64,000 nt of DNA, taken from NCBI GenBank assembly GCA_021234155.1, contig JAJEKV010000574.1:62001-126000 (forward strand). Direction: 5' to 3'. A program made the translations under genes and the position numbers. Position 1 is the first letter of the stretch. Each line of letters begins with the position of its first letter. The notes below the pieces were generated by a model. The model did no database searches. It was not told the DNA's origin and worked only from the letters and a program-made list of their open reading frames with translations. Source of the stretch: Isoetes taiwanensis. Lineage: Eukaryota; Streptophyta; Lycopodiopsida; Isoetales; Isoetaceae. This document shows positions 23,471-33,899 of this stretch, piece by piece.

Positions 23471-23503
23471 TATGATTAAATAAATACAAAAATAAACTTT
23501 AGA
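23471..23503. repeat. Target-site duplication, right copy (33 bp)
   Basis: TATGATTAAATAAATACAAA..., partner of 22529-22561. It is followed by AGAGACATATGGTCTTTGTG, whose near-copy (AGAGACATATGGTATTTGTG) also precedes this repeat at about 23444. Confidence 0.85.
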
Positions 23504-26500
23504 GACATATGGTCTTTGTGTCAACTTACGCGCATGTTTTCTTTTAGAAACTAAATATCTTGCAACCTTAATATAATAAATCAACTACGAGTTTAATTAT
23601 AGAGATTGATCATAGCAAGATCACATGAGAGTCGTATTCGCATCTTTGTGTATGTCATATGAGTTTCATCATATAGCTTTGTTTTTGCTACCATACCCAC
23701 ACTACAATGTGCCATCTACTCTATAGACAATGAGAAAGTCAATTCGTATAGTTGCACTTCAAACCATCTCTCATCAAGATTCCTAGGCGCATCAATCTCT
23801 AAGATTGGTTCATTTATCTAGCCTCTTATCGAGCACATCCAATGATATTGACATGATAGTTTGTTTGATAAGATAAGACAAGATGAGATAAAGGGTTGGA
23901 AAGCTCAATAATATTGGAGGCAACGATTAATATCATAACAAATACTAGAGGTGCTCAATGTTAATAAGGGCTATTTGAGCATGAGTTGGTTTAGTTTGAA
24001 ATAAATTGGCCAAGAGAATCTACAATTTTGCAAGCATTATCGTCAACTAGCTCATTATTGCTTCACCTTCCATGTCAATTTCCCATACATCATGTACTCA
24101 TCCTGCATAGTTGTTCAATACAACGGATATCATCTTTTAACGTCCCCAAACATGTATTCCTGCATTTTAAAGTAAAATAAACCTCATTGTATAGCTCAAA
24201 CATTAGAGAGATCGAACAATGAAGAGCAACCTCAATCCCAAAAAAATATGATTGTGTAGTTGGGTGTAGTAGACATATCTTGCTACAAAAAACAACAAGT
24301 AAGCCAAATTCTAGGATCTTTTTTTTTTTTTCATTCATATGCCCTTCCAAACTTTGCAAATGGGACACAACGGCAATCCATTTCTACTTTGCCATCTTCA
24401 ATTTGTCCACAATCGAATCAAAATAAAATTTCAAGTAGTGTTAAATGCTGCTATCTCCCTCCAAACTAAAGAGTGCCATTCACAACTTCAACTATAACTA
24501 TTGTTACTTTCAGATATCAACACAAATTCCTATAGGTTGATAAAGCCATGCAATACCTCGCAATATAAACAAAGACAACGTACTATCACAAGGTCAAATT
24601 CATAATTTTAGGCACAATGGCTTTTTATCTCTATGATTGAATATCAAAGAGTGATTGGCCAACATTGTCGGGTATTTTGGCCAACAATGAAACAACCACG
24701 TCTTTAAATTGTTCTTAAAGCCTGGCAACAATGGGCACCATAACTAGTGCTTTGTTAATGTAACTTTTCTTTCCCCAACGGGTACAAAATCTACCCTGCC
24801 CTCTCATATTACTTTCTTCCATCAAACTTCTCCAATCCTTTTATTCTTTGCCCCAAGCCCGCATTTTTGGTAGTCTTTTTTTAGCGGCCAGCTGCTGAAG
24901 CTGTTGGCATAGCTTCCGACCAACCCAGCCCCAAACCATACAACCAATTTTTATATTCGTCATCTTGCAATTTGGGCTCTCATTTCCTTCTCCGATTTTT
25001 TTATTATTGATCTTCTCTGACTGCCCATTACTTTGAGTTCCCTAAAACTGGAGGCGAGTCTTGCATACAAAAAAGCTTTAAAAATAGGTTGAGCTCATGC
25101 GTTTTGGCCACCAGAATCTAAAAAGGAATGCAACCATTTGTCTTGATGTGCAGAAAAGTAAAAAGAATGATTGTTTTTGACCATTTGATGCGAAAAGCTC
25201 AGCAAAAAGGGATTTTTATTTGTGGAGTGGAGCTGGGACAACACCATCACCAGACTATCTGTAAGGTGAAAGGCGCTTATCTATCAAGCTTTTGGATACC
25301 AACATCGGAGTTATGCTGTTTGGATCACTTGGAAGCATAACTCACCCTTTAATAACAACTTGTCTTAAGTGTAGTTGCATCTTCGGAGCAAGTCAAGCTT
25401 AGCAGCAGGCAAAGCTGCGACCATGTTCATAAGATTGGTAGATGCCACTCCGGTAGATGCTACTCTGACCCGCGACAATGTTTGACAGCTTGGTGAGCAC
25501 TCAGGCTAACGTATCTCCCTTCGACATAGATTTCTTCCTAAAAAAAGTTTTAAACGCTCAAATGCCTTATCACAAAATCTAGGCTTCTTCCTCCTCAAAG
25601 CCGCCCTCTGCCGCTCGGCTCTCTGCCTAAGCCGCCCTCTGCCCCTCCGCTCCTATGCCTATGATACCGTTGCCCTTGTCAAAAAAGAAGGGAGCAACCA
25701 TTCTTATTCACGCCCAAAAAGGGCTCCAATTTTTTTTTTATTTTTTTTAACCATTCAAAAGGAAAGCCATCTAAAAACCCAAAAAAGAAACATGACCTAT
25801 AAATGACATTAAGCTCCTCAAACATGGCAAGATATATGATTTTCTATACAATACATCACCGAAATCATAGTCCCAACCATTGCTAGAAGCTCCTCCCACA
25901 ATACTAAACTCAAACATTGGAAGTTTATTTACGTGTCATCATTTGAAGAGGGAATAATAGAATAGAATCTAGCTAATCTAAACGGAATTTGGGCACGAAT
26001 TTTTATATTTTATTTACGAGATAAGTAAAAAGAAAGGGGGAAAATGAAGACTAGGGCAAAGCACAAGTCAAGTCTTAAATCAATTTTCCTCCTCGGTTTG
26101 CAATTTTCCTCGTTGTGCTGCTTCGGCGACGACGGAGGCGGATTTGATCGAGCCATGCCCTGCCGTGGCCTTCCGAAAAAACAGCCAGTAGCGGCTTCCA
26201 AGGGTCTCCCTCTAACCCTTTTTTCGTTTGTTTTTCTTCTCGGTTTGTGTTTTAGGGTATCATATTCTGTCCATTAGTTTCTCGAGGTTTTTTGTATTTT
26301 GTTTCGCAATTACCTTTATATGCTATTGGACTCTGGTATGTTAGCACTTTGAATGAACAAGCTGCCACTTTTGCAGGTGGATTTACATAGCCGATGTTGT
26401 TTATCTGCCGTTAGTTGGGGTTTATGTGTAAGCGTTCAGGTGTGTTTAAAGTTGCTATTATTGCAGTTCCAGGTCTAAAGTAGATTTGATTTTTGTTCAG

Positions 26501-26666
26501 CTTGCACAAGATATATTGAAACTGTGGTTTCTGTTTGTTTTCAGCTAAACAGCACAACTGCGCTGTGATTTGTCCGAAGTCCATAGAAGTGGATAAAAGT
26601 AGTATAAAAGGGGTTTGAAGCTGAGATTTTCTGGTGCAGTATCAGAAATCTTTTGGACCTTTAGCC
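23504..26666. other. AT-rich intergenic sequence and cyclin T1 upstream region
   Basis: No gene or known element is recognisable between 23.5 and 26.0 kb. From about 26.03 kb the base use changes; an untranslated first exon of the cyclin gene probably lies in 26.04-26.6 kb (an acceptor-like TTTTGCAG occurs near 26376), but the transcription start and any 5' UTR intron cannot be fixed. There is also no obvious TATA box. Confidence 0.4.
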
Positions 26667-29644
26667 ATGTCAGGTTTTGTTGATGCAAATCAGACACTAA
26701 ATTCTGCTGAAACGCCTACCACGCATGGGAAACTGGAAGAACCAGACCACTCAAGCGCAAATTGGTATTTTACGAGGGACGAAATTGAGAACCACTCTCC
26801 GTCCAGGAAAGATGGCATAGATCTAAAGCGGGAAACATACTTTCGCAAGTCTTATTGTACATTTTTGCAGGATCTTGGCATGCGGCTTAAAGTGTAAGTC
26901 CTGGTGATGCTTTTTACTGCTTACATTAATTTGGATAAAGTATTAGGCCAATTATGCATGGAAACTGTCATAGCATATCAAATAGTTAGTCTGAAATGCT
27001 ACATGTTTTCATATCAAGTTTAAATTTCTGATGGCAGACCCAATGTAGAATAGCTATTATAGTAAGAGGATTGCATGAGTAACTGCATTCCGTTGGTGAT
27101 GATTAGCTGTTATAATTTTTTCACAAAACTTATCAGTGTTTGAAGATCTATGGAAGATGAAAGCATGCATTTAAAAGTACGATCTATTCTTTCAGATTTC
27201 TTGCCAGCAGAAAGAAACTTTGTATGAACGACTCGTTAGGAACTTTGTGAGATATAGAAGTTGGATGTAGTAGTGGGTTGGTCCTTACAGCATCATAAAT
27301 ATGCATCACATTTTATCATTAAGTTAAAAAAGATTCTAATAGTCTGGTATAGCTTTGTCTCTATGGGTTTAAATATCTGATATGTTTCTATCTTGAAGAT
27401 CTGCTATTGTTATTGGTGGGCCTCCTTGTGTTCAGAAAGAAATGGCATCAATATTTTGTTCAGATCTTATTCCAATCTTTTTTTTTTCTAGGTTTGCTAA
27501 ATTTTATTGCAGTCTTTTCATATTACGTAATTTCTGTGTGTAGTCCACAGGTCACTATTGCAACAGCAATTGTGTTTTCCCATCGGTTTTTTCTCAGACA
27601 GTCCCATGCGAGAAATGATAGATACGTGAGTATACTCTAGGGTTTCATGATTCCAATTTTATATACTAGCTAGAGACCCGTCTTCATTATTGTCCTTATT
27701 TTGTAGATGGTTGCCACTATCTGTATGTTTCTGGCGGGCAAGGTAGAAGAAACACCCAGACAACTAAAGGATGTTATACTTGTGTCGTATGAGATCCGCA
27801 ACAAGAAAGATCCGGCTGCTTGTGAGAGAATCAAGTGGCAGAAGGTATTTCATGCCAAGTTTCATAACCTGTTGTCTATTCGATCTTATGGGTTGTATCA
27901 TTTTGGTCTTTGCACCTGTTTAATCTAGATGGATTTCTGATCAGGGGGTTTATGATGCACAACGGGAGCTCGTTCTTGTTGGGGAACGCTTGGTGCTGAC
28001 GACATTGGGCTTTGATCTGAATATTCATCATCCATACAAACCACTGGTTGCAGCTATCAAGAAGTTCAAAGTTGCCCAAAATGCTGCCCTAGCACAAGTG
28101 GCATGGAACTTTGTCAATGACGGGTAAGTAATTTGATTTGCACTGTAGGCAGTTCACTGCTTATTAGTGTATGTCCAGGCAAAGTAAAAGGAAGGAAGTT
28201 CTTTCCTTTAATTTGAGCACACTGGAATGAAGCAGTGTAAGGGGTGTGCAGGCTGCGCACATCGCTCTGCCTGCAATTTAAACCTCACCACATTGCTGCT
28301 GGTGCCATCTTCCTTGCGGCTAAGTTCCTGAAGGTGAAGCTGCCATCTGATGGGGAGAAGGTTTGGTGGCAAGAATTTGATGTGACACCCCGACAGCTGG
28401 AAGGTTTGCAGTTGAACATCTATGTTTGGTTTTGTAATTGTAAATGGACTATATTTTTCAGTATATTGTTCTAGATGTTTTTTTTGCCAATGGGCAAATT
28501 GTTACCAATTTCCTCCTTGTTTTGGCTTTCTTACCAATCACTTTTTATTGTTGCAGAAGTGAGCAATCAAATGTTGGAATTGTATGAACAGAATAGAGCT
28601 GGTCCGAGTTCACGGTCGAGTGACCCAAGTGCTAGTGCTGGTCCCAAAACTGAACCTGCAGCCTATGTTTCTCAACCAGCAGGAGCAGCCTTGCCCCCAT
28701 CATCAAATGGAGTACACCAGGCTGCCCCTCATACGCCACAAGAAACAGTAGCCAATGACATTGATTCAGAAACAGTTCATGTTGAACAAAGTTCATTGAA
28801 GGAAGAGAGTCTTGAAAGACATAATCATATTGAGACTTATAATGAAGTGGATAATGAGACATCTAGGTTGCATATGAATAACGGCGAACAATTGCCACCA
28901 GAGGGGGAAGCATCTCCTGATGGCCATCTTCCTGTTCGCACAAATGAAGAAGATGGTGACATTGATGAATGTGAGTTGGCAGATGATGCGAATATGCACG
29001 ACGAGGATTTGAGACCAAGGGAAGTCTCTGCAGTAAGTGAGACTCAGAATGATACATCCAATATTGAACCAGAGACCATTGACAAGGTAAAGCTGAAAGC
29101 AGCATTGGAGAAGCGAAAAAAATTTAAGAGTGAGAGGCCGGATTCCAAACCGCAGGTTGACTTCACGGATGAGGAAGAACTGCTTGAAAGGGAGCTTGAG
29201 CATGGAGTAGAAGCAGCAGCAGAGGCTGAGAAGGCTAAACATGAGCCAAGGATGTCCAATTCGTGGTCTTCATCTGATAATGATATTGACAATAGGCATG
29301 AAGATAGGCAGGGAGGGGAAGATAGACATGAGTTGACTGTGGACCGTGCAGAGGAAGGGGAATTGCCAACATCAGCTGGGCCAGAGCATGCCCGATCTCC
29401 AAGGAAGTCGTTTTCACCTGAAAAGAATTACAGTCCACCCCCAAAAAGAAGGGAGCATGGTGGTCGTGACCAGTATCATGGTCGCCGGGATTCTTCATAT
29501 GACAAGTATCGTCATGGTCACAATCGTGGTGATTATCATCACTCCTCTCACCACTCATACAGGTCAGATGGTGATTGGGAACGGCATCGTCACAAAGACA
29601 GGAACTGGGCAGAACGAGATGCCAAGAGATCTCGTTACGAATGA
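26667..29644 (+). CDS. CYCT1: Cyclin T1-type protein (P-TEFb cyclin subunit), six coding exons
   Basis: Exons by GT-AG splicing and protein continuity: 26667-26893, 27544-27625, 27707-27844, 27945-28123, 28252-28403, 28557-29644 (1866 nt, 621 residues). Start chosen at [10 protein letters not shown]; an in-frame ATG at 26634 lies upstream. Residues about 30-260 form two cyclin boxes: [96 protein letters not shown], and [14 protein letters not shown]. The C-terminal half is acidic and then basic, with the plant CYCT1 segment [18 protein letters not shown] and a His/Arg-rich tail ending KRSRYE. By family knowledge it partners CDKC/CDK9 and promotes RNA polymerase II elongation in the nucleus. 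All splice sites are canonical and no frame is broken, so it is probably functional. It is the only intact gene in the window. Confidence 0.95.
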
Positions 29645-30000
29645 GCTTTCTAAAATCCTATGGTTGGCACTTTGCTATGGGGTATCTTTATGACTGCTTG
29701 TTAAATGGATAACTTATATTGAATTTGCTCCTAAAGAATGCACCAATCCAATTTGTGATACATTCATAAAAGATTGGGTTGGTTCTTTTGGGATTGTTCT
29801 GTAAACCAAATTATTTATAAGTTCATCTTCGTTGCCCTGAAAAGTGAAGATTGTATGATGAAGCATCTCAATGCCCTGCACCTTGTGCTGGCGGGTAATT
29901 GGAAAATTAATGCAAAGATTGTATTACTTGGGCCAATTTGTGTAGCCTGATTTGCTTTGGCCGTTTGTTCGTTTTTTCCTCACTGGTCCTCGTTGGCTTC
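29645..30000 (+). other. Probable 3' UTR of the cyclin T1 gene
   Basis: AT-rich sequence after the stop with T-rich and AATTAATGC-type elements typical of plant 3' ends. No single clear polyadenylation signal can be chosen. 30.0-30.68 kb shows nothing else. Confidence 0.45.
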
Positions 30001-30685
30001 ATCATACTTCTACAAGTTTGTAATGCATGGTAAGTTGTTTTGTTGGTATATTTGGTTGGAACAAATAGCTTGGCAAATCCATTATTAGGCAGGGTTTATT
30101 CAATGGCTTCTTGGTTTTTGACCATGCTTATGTTGTTATAGAGGCAGGACATAGCCGTTTGAAGAAAGGATGGTATTTTAAACAATGTAGCTGGTTCTAA
30201 TTGTTCGGCAGTCCAAAGTAAGGAAGAAAGAAAAAGGCAAAAGAAAAGGCGCAAAACTCAGGAAATAGAGAAGTGAGCACTTGCTCATACTAATTATAGC
30301 TGTTTTTGAGTTGTAAAATGTTATCAGATATATCATCAGATCAGAAACAAAAAACCTTCGCTGAATAAAAGTGACTGTTACATCTTTGTACTGCTTGTAA
30401 ATGCTAACAAGTCTGAAAGTAGTGATCTTAGACTACCATCAAGGTAACTAATGTTCCAGCAATGCAATCCACCAAAATGGTGGTCTCCAAGCTAGTTGTA
30501 CACTTGGTAAATACTGTAGCGGCAGTCTGTAGTGACTGCATAACACCTAAAGCCGCATGGTTGTCCACTTCAATGGCCCTCAGAAATGGAGAGACCTAAA
30601 TTGGCATTGTGCACTTCAATGACTACCAGTACTGTAGTCATGCATTTGAACATGCTTCTTAAAAGCGGTAGGACCACAATAACGA

Positions 30686-30704
30686 GGCTTTCCTATAACG
30701 TGGA
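30686..30704 (+). repeat. Left outer inverted repeat
   Basis: GGCTTTCCTATAACGTGGA; pairs with the reverse complement of 43492-43510 with one mismatch. Weak similarity continues outward (CCACAATAACGA against CCACTAAATG). Confidence 0.7.
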
Positions 30705-30726
30705 AACAAGGGACGTTCAATTCTTG

Positions 30727-30840
30727 AATCCAGAATGCAAGTAAAGATCAGGCCAGAATGCAAGTAAATCAGCGGAATGCAGGGTAATCTTGCCAGAATG
30801 CAAGTAAACCAAGGATGCGCTTAGGAATGCAAGTAAAAGC
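30727..30840. repeat. Short tandem repeats, unit AGAATGCAAGTAAA
   Basis: CAGAATGCAAGTAAA or close variants recur about five times within 110 bases. They lie just inside the left inverted repeat. Confidence 0.7.
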
Positions 30841-30991
30841 AGAATCGAAGATGATGAACCGGGATTCTTGATTTGAAACTTGCCAAATGGCATGATCCGA
30901 TTGGCGCAGGACAAGAATTGAGCGTGCTCGGTTTTACGTGCCTGTATTACAAATTGATCAGATGTGAGGAAATTATAACTTGTCGGTTTCC

Positions 30992-31255
30992 TTGAAGTTT
31001 TGAGAAGAGTAACCTTTAAGTTTTGAGAAGAGTAAGTTAAGAATTTACGGTGGTTTCCTTTAAGTTTTGAGAAGAGTAAGTTAGGAATTTACGGTGCTCA
31101 TTTATGGGCGCATAACGAAAAAACGGTTAAGTGCTATTATGCGCTCTCGTCCAACCCTATGCTGCCATGTGGCCATTTTTAGCACACGTTTAGAAACGGT
31201 TTAGGTCTTTGTTTGCGCTCTCGTCAACCCTATGCCGCTTGGTGGCCATTTTGGC
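30992..31255. repeat. Two further subterminal repeat sets
   Basis: TTTGAGAAGAGTAA occurs three times at 30998-31082, twice with GTTA(A/G)GAATTTACGGTG after it. Then a block TGCGCTCTCGTC..AACCCTATGC..GTGGCCATTTT..GCACAC occurs twice (about 31140-31190 and 31213-31262). Confidence 0.7.
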
Positions 31256-31328
31256 ACACTTTTATTTCGTGAATCTGGTGACAAAATATTCAATCTTTTT
31301 ATATCGGTTCCATTTGCCTATACCGGGG

Positions 31329-31362
31329 CATTAGGGCGGATTTGGGGTGAACGAAAATGGCC
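31329..31362 (+). repeat. Left inner inverted block
   Basis: CATTAGGGCGGATTTGGGGT, four other bases, GAAAATGGCC. Identical 20-mer and 10-mer occur in reverse complement at 43424-43455 with a two-base spacer. Confidence 0.8.
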
Positions 31363-31904
31363 TCCTATCGGCCATTCCACGTCATATTTCCGCTCCTTTT
31401 TCCCATGCCACTTAGGATACCAAACTCTCATAATTCAGATTTGCTTGGAATATTCTTAGGAATAAGGGGATTGCATATTCATGGCGCCATATGTATTTAA
31501 TTACGTTGGTTGTCTAAAATTGCCACTTGCATTATAGCATACAAGCAACTCATTACGGTGTGTCTCTTGGTAAGCGTCAAGGTCACCGCCTTCTACATTT
31601 CAAAATTTGAATGTGTAGGTTGAAGCTTTGTATCGATCGGACTTTCATTTCGAGGGTCATGCGCTGCTTTAACCGATCTTCACTTCATCCTAATACGGGC
31701 TTCCCGCCCACAATTGAAATTTGAATTTGCTTAATGTATAAAAGCATGGATTGTAGGAGAATGGACTTTTCGATTTCCATATGCACGCGTTGCAAATTTC
31801 AAAAATGAAGTTAAATGCGGACGTTCGGCTCACACGGGTTAATTGTGTTGGGGCATAAAATACCCACACCTTGATTTGGCCGTCGCGATCTACACGATAT
31901 GGAA
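31355..31904. repeat. Dispersed duplicate, copy 1
   Basis: From AATGGCCTCCTATC to CGATATGGAAG this matches 33279-33891 with many small differences. Long shared stretches include GGCGCCATATGTATTTAATT and AGCATGGATTGTAGGAGAAT. No TG..CA ends or PBS were found, so LTR status is not supported. Confidence 0.75.
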
Positions 31905-32096
31905 GTTGCTTGTTGTCAAATTAAACTTAAACACAAGTGAGGTCGGCACTTACGTGGTTTTCTCGAGGAGGGTTTGGAGTGTTTTTTAAATCCCAATTAT
32001 CGACATAGTGTGACGTAGCATCTTGGTATTAAATAGTATGTTAAATTCGAATTATATCAGGTGTTCATTTTCGAGGTTAAACTCAAATCATATAGG

Positions 32097-32206
32097 TTTA
32101 GGAATAAGGTTAAAAAAGGAAGATATTGGATATTTAGGAATAAGGTTAAAAAAAGAAGATATTGGATATTTAGGTATAAGGTTAAAAAAGGAAGATATTA
32201 GATATG
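32097..32206. repeat. 36-bp tandem repeat, three copies
   Basis: TTTAGGAATAAGGTTAAAAA (then AGGAAGATATTGGATA) begins at 32097, 32133 and 32169 with single-base differences. Confidence 0.85.
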
Positions 32207-32249
32207 GCTCAAATTTGAGATATGCACATAATGGCATGTAATGATGGTT

Positions 32250-33165
32250 GATAATTTGGAATCACGAATCATTCCTACGATTTTCACGTCTAATCCAGCC
32301 TATATCTATTCCAAACCCTAGATTGGCGCCCATTCTCCCCCAATCTCAGCCCAATCTTTCGCTAGATCCTCAGCCCAATTTCTCTAGTTCATCGCCATGA
32401 AGAGATCGCCTCTGGAAGAGCTGGGAGGTGTCCTCCAAGAGGCGCCCTATTACAATTTGGAAGAGGTGTTCCCTCATGGTTCCCTCCAACGCCCACGGTT
32501 CTTGCTTTGAATGCCTCGATTCCCTCTGATTCCTTTGACGAGGAATCGAGAGAATGAGGAATCAGAGGAAATTTGGTTGAGGAGTTCATCAGTGTTCTTG
32601 AATTTTGGATAGGAGATTCTTGAAAATGAGTGGTCACCGGCGGAGAAGAAGAAGATGATGAAGAAGATGAAGAAGTTGAAGAGCGAATCCGTGACTTCAA
32701 AGGAGCTCATGGCGTTAGTTCATGGTACATGCATGTTTTCTTTCTTTTCTTAAGCATTCAACTAAGCGGTTATTTCTTATTTTTTTTTGCAGATGGTGAA
32801 GCGGATGAATGAAATTTGTTAGGGCGAGCACCTCTTATTTTTTCCTTGTTCTTAGCCTCCGGCTTGCCTCCGACTTCTTACCATATATTTTACCAAGCCT
32901 CGGGGGCTTTTTGTTGTGAATAGTTGAAGCCTCAGGGCATTTAAATTTACAAAATGATGTAAAAGCCATACGGCCATAAAAAATTTTGAATGTAAAAGTT
33001 TTTTGCTTCTAATTCCATTTGAATACCTAACTTTTTTTTTTTTGTACATGTGTTACCACTCTTAAGTACATAAGTCATTATCCCTTTTCAAAGAGCATAT
33101 TAGTTTTCAAGGATCACACCAAGCCGAATAGTACATATGCAACAAAAATGGAACACACTAAATTT
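32250..33165. other. Exon-like patch and non-coding sequence inside the candidate element
   Basis: A 37-codon frame starts MKRSPLEELGGVLQEAPYYN at 32397 after a C/T-rich leader, and AEKKKMMKKMKKLKSESVTS can be read near 32640 in another frame. The patch may be the first part of a gene of the element, but no family is recognised. A poly(T) tract at 33033 and AT-rich sequence follow. Confidence 0.35.
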
Positions 33166-33278
33166 GCATCGTGTGATCCACTTTCTTATTTGTTGTCAAA
33201 TTAAAATTAAACACAAGTCGGTCTCCCATTTGCATATAAAATATCTATCATTCCAAGTTATATTATGTTTTATGAACT

Positions 33279-33891
33279 AAAATGGCCTCCTATCAGCCAT
33301 TCCGTCATATTTCCGCCCTTTTTCCCGTGGATTTGCTTGGAATATTCTCTCGGAATAAGGGGAATCGCATATCTATGGCGCCATATGTATTTAATTACAT
33401 TTGGTTGTCGGTATATGACAGATTGGCTCAACACGTGGCGCTTCTAAAAGCCACTTGCATTATAGCATACCGGCAACTCATGGCCGATTGTCTTGGTTTG
33501 TCGGATACCAATCATGCGCATCACCGATTCTTGTCTTGCCCTATTTTCATTTAGAGTCCATTCCCGCCTTCTATATTTCAAAATTTGAATGTGTAGGTTG
33601 AAGCTTTGTATTAGACTTTCGTTTTTGAGGCGCTGCGATTGCCTTAAAAGTTAAATAATAGGGATCTTTACTTCATCCCAATGGGGCTTCCGCCCCCTAC
33701 AATTCAATTTTGAATTTGCTTTTGTATAAAAGCATGGATTGTAGGAGAATGGACTTTTCGATTTCCATATGCACGTTGCAAATTTAAAAACGAGGTTAGT
33801 ACCAATTTGAGCCTCAAGCGAAGCGGGTGTCTTTGGGGCATACAAATTGTACACATTCATTTGGCCCGTCGCGATCCACGTGATATGGAAG
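33279..33891. repeat. Dispersed duplicate, copy 2
   Basis: Second copy of 31355-31904, about 1.95 kb to the right. Both lie within the candidate TIR element. Confidence 0.75.
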
Positions 33892-33899
33892 CTCAAATG

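Noticed and set aside
25430-25520. A tRNA- or snRNA-like block
   Set aside because: No cloverleaf arms, no A/B boxes and no Sm site could be drawn.
28793-29558. Minus-strand open frames opposite the cyclin gene
   Set aside because: They are antisense shadows of the last cyclin T1 exon.
31355-33891. A pair of LTRs flanking a small LTR element
   Set aside because: No TG..CA ends, no primer binding site and no polypurine tract at the right positions; the copies also differ by many indels.
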